Source: CAVPHV01 sp964465915 (GTDB taxonomy: Bacteria; Actinomycetota; Acidimicrobiia; Spongiisociales; UBA5794). From it: a stretch of 23,778 bases of DNA. Every line of letters starts with the position of its first letter. Position 1 is the first letter of the stretch. The position numbers and the translations under genes are program-made. Shown here piece after piece: positions 21,756 to 23,778 of this stretch. The DNA lies in the NCBI GenBank assembly GCA_964465915.1, contig CAYXMJ010000022.1, forward strand, positions 1 to 23,778. Reading direction: 5' to 3'. The notes below the pieces were generated by a model. It had not been told where the DNA came from and did not search any database. It saw nothing but the letters and a program-made list of their open reading frames with translations.

Positions 21756-22304
21756 ATGCCAAGCCAAGACGACCGGCTCACCCAACTGTATGAGAAGCAC
21801 AACCGTGCGGTGCGAGCCTATTGCCTGCGTCGCATCGGTGATGATGGCGCTTCTGATGCGGTCGCTGACGTGTTCGCCGTTGCGTGGCGTCGGATCGACG
21901 ACGTTCCGGAGGACGAGATGGCGCTGCCGTGGCTGTACGGCGTGGCGCGAGGGATCGTCTCTGATCACTACCGGTCTCAGAACCGGCGATGGCGTCTGGC
22001 GAGCAAACTGTCCGGTATCCGACCGGGCGTGCCCTCCCAGCCCGACTGGGAGGTGGTGCAACGGGCCGAATACGGCCAGGTGCACGCCGCCCTTGAGGCC
22101 CTGCGGCCGAAGGACCGCGAGGTCCTTCTGCTGGCCGCCTGGGAAGAACTCTCCAACGAACAGATCGCTGAGACTGTCGGGTGCTCGACCGAAGCCGCTG
22201 CCCAGCGGGTTCATCGAGCGAAGAAGAAGCTCGGGACCACATTCCGTGCTCTGTCACGAACCGGCCCATCTCCCCGCCCTGCAAACGAAAGCGAACGAGC
22301 ATGA
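21756..22304 (+). CDS. ECF-type sigma-70 family RNA polymerase sigma factor (182 aa)
   Basis: The protein holds only the two sigma domains of group 4 factors: sigma2 (about 8-77; LYEKHNRAVRAYCLRRI, then DVFAVAWRRIDDVP and LPWLYGVARGIVSDHYRS) and sigma4 (about 109-159; LEALRPKDREVLLLAAWEELS followed by the helix-turn-helix NEQIAETVGCSTEAAAQRVHRAKKKL). It recruits RNA polymerase to a stress regulon that cannot be named here. The stop overlaps the ATG of the anti-sigma-like gene (ATGA), so the two are made together. The upstream ribosome site is weak (GAGG at 11 bases). Confidence 0.92.
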   Translation: MPSQDDRLTQLYEKHNRAVRAYCLRRIGDDGASDAVADVFAVAWRRIDDVPEDEMALPWLYGVARGIVSDHYRSQNRRWRLASKLSGIRPGVPSQPDWEVVQRAEYGQVHAALEALRPKDREVLLLAAWEELSNEQIAETVGCSTEAAAQRVHRAKKKLGTTFRALSRTGPSPRPANESERA

Positions 22305-23230
22305 ACGACGACAAGGTATTCCGTCTTCTGATGGAGACCAACCCGGTCCCCGATCCGGATGGACTCGACTCGCCGCTCGCGCTCAACGAACTCGAGCGGA
22401 GGAGCCCAACCATGGCAGCGAATCAACCAAGCAGTGGAAACCGAAGCAACCGCCTTCTGATCGGCGCCGTCGCCGCAGTAGCCGTCTTGGTCGTCGGGCT
22501 CGGCACCTGGGCCGCATTCGCCAACGACGAGGGACCCGGCCCCACAACAACGGCAGCGGTCGCAGCCAGCTCGACCTCGAGTCCGTCGACGACCGGAGCG
22601 CCAGCGACGACCACGTCGACCTCGCCCGCGCAAGCCGCCGCGGTGGCGACCGTCACTGAGTACTACGCCACCACCAATCGAGGTGACGTCGACGGAGTGA
22701 TGGACATGCTGACCGGGCCATTTGCCATGAAGGTCGGCGACGGTGCGTACCAAAGGATTCTGGCCGCCGCCAACCTTCGGATAGATATCACCGAACCTTG
22801 CCGAGTCCTCGACGTAGCGGTCGATCATCAAGAGTTGCCGATGGACCCCGCCAACCCCGAAACTGCGGTCGAGTGCGGGGTGCGGTCGTACAACGACTAC
22901 CACGGACCCGGAGGCATCTTCCACGGAGGGGACTTCCCCTTCCGGCCTCGGATGGACCAGGTCTACGTCACGGCCGACGGCAAGCTCATTGCCCTGTACG
23001 ACGACGTGGACGACATGTTCCTCGACGAGGTCTTCTTCGGCTACAACCGGGCCTTCTACAACTGGCTCGAGGTCGCTCATCCCGACGTCCACGAACAGAT
23101 CAAGGTGGCCGATGGCGAATCGATCCCCGGCTGGCCTGACAACCCAGAGCACATGGCCATCGCCATCGAGTACGTCGAGGAGTTCGTCGCCCAGTCGGAC
23201 GTCTATCCCCTCGAACCCAACGACGGCTGA
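22301..23230 (+). CDS. Membrane-anchored anti-sigma-like protein with extracytoplasmic sensor domain (309 aa)
   Basis: Position directly after an ECF sigma gene, with a 4-base overlap, points to an anti-sigma factor. The short cytoplasmic part (about 1-50) carries METNPVPDPDGLDSPLA, a motif common in actinobacterial proteins encoded beside such sigma factors. It lacks the HxxxCxxC zinc motif of the ZAS class. One membrane helix (about 52-73) is followed by a Thr/Ser-rich linker (80-110) and an outer domain of about 195 residues. That domain begins like an NTF2/SnoaL fold (VATVTEYYATTNRGDVDGVMDML) and has two Cys (167, 192) that could form a disulfide. The signal sensed is unknown. Confidence 0.78.
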   Translation: MNDDKVFRLLMETNPVPDPDGLDSPLALNELERRSPTMAANQPSSGNRSNRLLIGAVAAVAVLVVGLGTWAAFANDEGPGPTTTAAVAASSTSSPSTTGAPATTTSTSPAQAAAVATVTEYYATTNRGDVDGVMDMLTGPFAMKVGDGAYQRILAAANLRIDITEPCRVLDVAVDHQELPMDPANPETAVECGVRSYNDYHGPGGIFHGGDFPFRPRMDQVYVTADGKLIALYDDVDDMFLDEVFFGYNRAFYNWLEVAHPDVHEQIKVADGESIPGWPDNPEHMAIAIEYVEEFVAQSDVYPLEPNDG

Positions 23231-23248
23231 GACTCACCTGCACCACTC

Positions 23249-23275
23249 GGAAGGGGCTCCTACGGAGCCCCTTCC
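23249..23275. terminator. Bidirectional hairpin terminator
   Basis: GGAAGGGGCTCC and GGAGCCCCTTCC form a perfect 12-bp stem with a 3-base loop between the convergent anti-sigma-like and RidA-family genes. There is no U-run. Confidence 0.82.
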
Positions 23276-23282
23276 CGCGCGT

Positions 23283-23693
23283 TCACGAATCCCCACCAGC
23301 GGGAGGTGAACCCGCCACGATCGCCTCGACCTCGATCTCGACCTTCCATGCCGGATCGAGCAGCCCGGCGACCACCACCATGGTTGCCACCGGAGGGTGG
23401 CTGCCGAATAGCTCCCGGTGGGCACGGCCGATCTCGTCGGCATCGGCGACATCGCAGATGAACATCCGGGTGCGGATCACGTCGGAGACCTCGGCCCCGA
23501 GGTCGGCCATTGCCGCGATGGCGATGTGGCCGCAACGCAGCATCTGGTCGTAGGCGGTGACGGCGACCTGCTCCCCCACGGGGGGGACCGGAGCCGTGCC
23601 GGCGACCTCGACCCGATTCCCGATGCGGCGGCCTCGCACAAAGCCATACCGCTCTTCGTATGGTGAGCCGGAGGTGACGGTGGCGTCGGTCAT
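23283..23693 (-). CDS. RidA (YjgF/YER057c/UK114) family protein lacking the catalytic Arg (136 aa)
   Basis: The fold signatures of Rid proteins are clear: the N-terminal SPYEERYGFVRGRRIGNRVEVAGTAP, the central YDQMLRCGHIAIAAMADLGAE helix, VIRTRMFICDVADADEIGRAH, and the ending KVEIEVEAIVAG. True RidA enamine/imine deaminases carry an Arg equivalent to E. coli Arg105 within PARSCVEV. The matching stretch here is PPVATMVVVAG, where that Arg is replaced by Ala. This places it in one of the Rid subgroups without deaminase activity toward 2-aminoacrylate; its role is open. A TAGCCT box ends 7 bases before the ATG, so the message may be leaderless. Confidence 0.88.
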   Translation of the reverse strand: MTDATVTSGSPYEERYGFVRGRRIGNRVEVAGTAPVPPVGEQVAVTAYDQMLRCGHIAIAAMADLGAEVSDVIRTRMFICDVADADEIGRAHRELFGSHPPVATMVVVAGLLDPAWKVEIEVEAIVAGSPPAGGDS

Positions 23694-23700
23694 CGGCCGC

Positions 23701-23706
23701 AGGCTA
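23701..23706 (-). promoter_or_regulatory. -10 box for the RidA-family gene (TAGCCT)
   Basis: On the minus strand TAGCCT ends 7 bases before the ATG at 23693, with no Shine-Dalgarno. This matches the leaderless pattern of the plus-strand genes. Confidence 0.4.
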
Positions 23707-23724
23707 CTGCCGCCGCTGCTGGAC

Positions 23725-23730
23725 TACTCT
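23725..23730 (+). promoter_or_regulatory. -10 box for the last, partial gene (TACTCT)
   Basis: TACTCT ends 8 bases before the ATG at 23739, again without a Shine-Dalgarno, and only about 20 bases from the divergent RidA -10 box. Confidence 0.4.
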
Positions 23731-23738
23731 TTTGGACC

Positions 23739-23778
23739 ATGTTTCGTTCTGCCCCAAAACCGATCCCTGAAGTTGATC
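23739..23778 (+). CDS. Start of an unidentified gene, cut by the window edge
   Basis: Thirteen codons are visible (MFRSAPKPIPEVD) before the sequence ends. The frame is open, a -10 box is well placed, and the opposite-strand gene diverges, so this is probably a real gene start. The product cannot be named from this much. Confidence 0.45.
   Translation, partial: MFRSAPKPIPEVD

Overview
The window looks like a chromosomal segment from a high-GC actinobacterium. Evidence for this includes many GTG starts, genes packed with ATGA/GTGA overlaps, a mycobacterial-type SOS box, an ECF sigma/anti-sigma pair, an ImuA/ImuB mutasome, and several genes that appear leaderless (a TANNNT box 6-8 nt before the start codon, with no Shine-Dalgarno). 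Three exported or membrane-anchored proteins carry Thr-rich linkers just outside the membrane, which I associate with Acidimicrobiia; that class assignment is an inference. I see no IS element, prophage, tRNA, rRNA or CRISPR array.

Layout. (1) 1-1110, minus: exported alpha/beta hydrolase (tripeptidyl-aminopeptidase type) running off the left edge; its signal peptide is out of frame with its body. Bases 1111-1398 hold no gene that I can see. (2) 1399-2826, minus: a three-gene operon with a 42-aa orphan protein, a ribbon-helix-helix (RHH) protein and a DUF4097 beta-solenoid protein. Its promoter is covered by three heptamers spaced exactly 11 bp apart. (3) 2854-7357, plus: a TPP riboswitch followed by thiamine pyrophosphokinase and a thiamine ABC transporter (thiN-thiB-thiP-thiQ), a salvage operon with overlapping genes. 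(4) 7367-9490, minus: SDR dehydrogenase, 5-formyl-THF cyclo-ligase and isochorismatase-like hydrolase. (5) 9547-11225, plus: a tiny membrane protein with a strong hairpin across its stop codon, then a membrane-anchored beta-propeller-like protein. (6) 11234-13455: AlkZ/YcaQ-type DNA glycosylase (minus), PlsC-type acyltransferase (plus), small membrane protein (minus). (7) 13532-16332: SOS-controlled imuA-imuB (minus) with a perfect LexA box inside the promoter, divergent from a MazEF-type toxin-antitoxin pair with its own repeat operator. (8) 16364-18137: MerR regulator with GyrI-like domain (minus), YbaK-type deacylase and dodecin (plus). (9) 18160-21569, minus: a multi-spanning membrane protein, rpsO and pnp; pnp has a long leader hairpin and encodes an Arg/Gly/Asp-rich tail. 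(10) 21697-23778: ECF sigma factor plus membrane anti-sigma-like protein (plus), RidA-family protein (minus), and the first codons of another gene (plus).

How the parts work together. The thiamine operon imports thiamine and converts it to TPP, which should then shut the operon off through the riboswitch. imuAB should be induced by DNA damage, and a DNA glycosylase lies nearby. rpsO-pnp is the classic ribosomal-protein/PNPase pair. Most other neighbours are housekeeping genes with no evident common pathway. The least explained unit is the RHH/DUF4097 operon with its phased operator.
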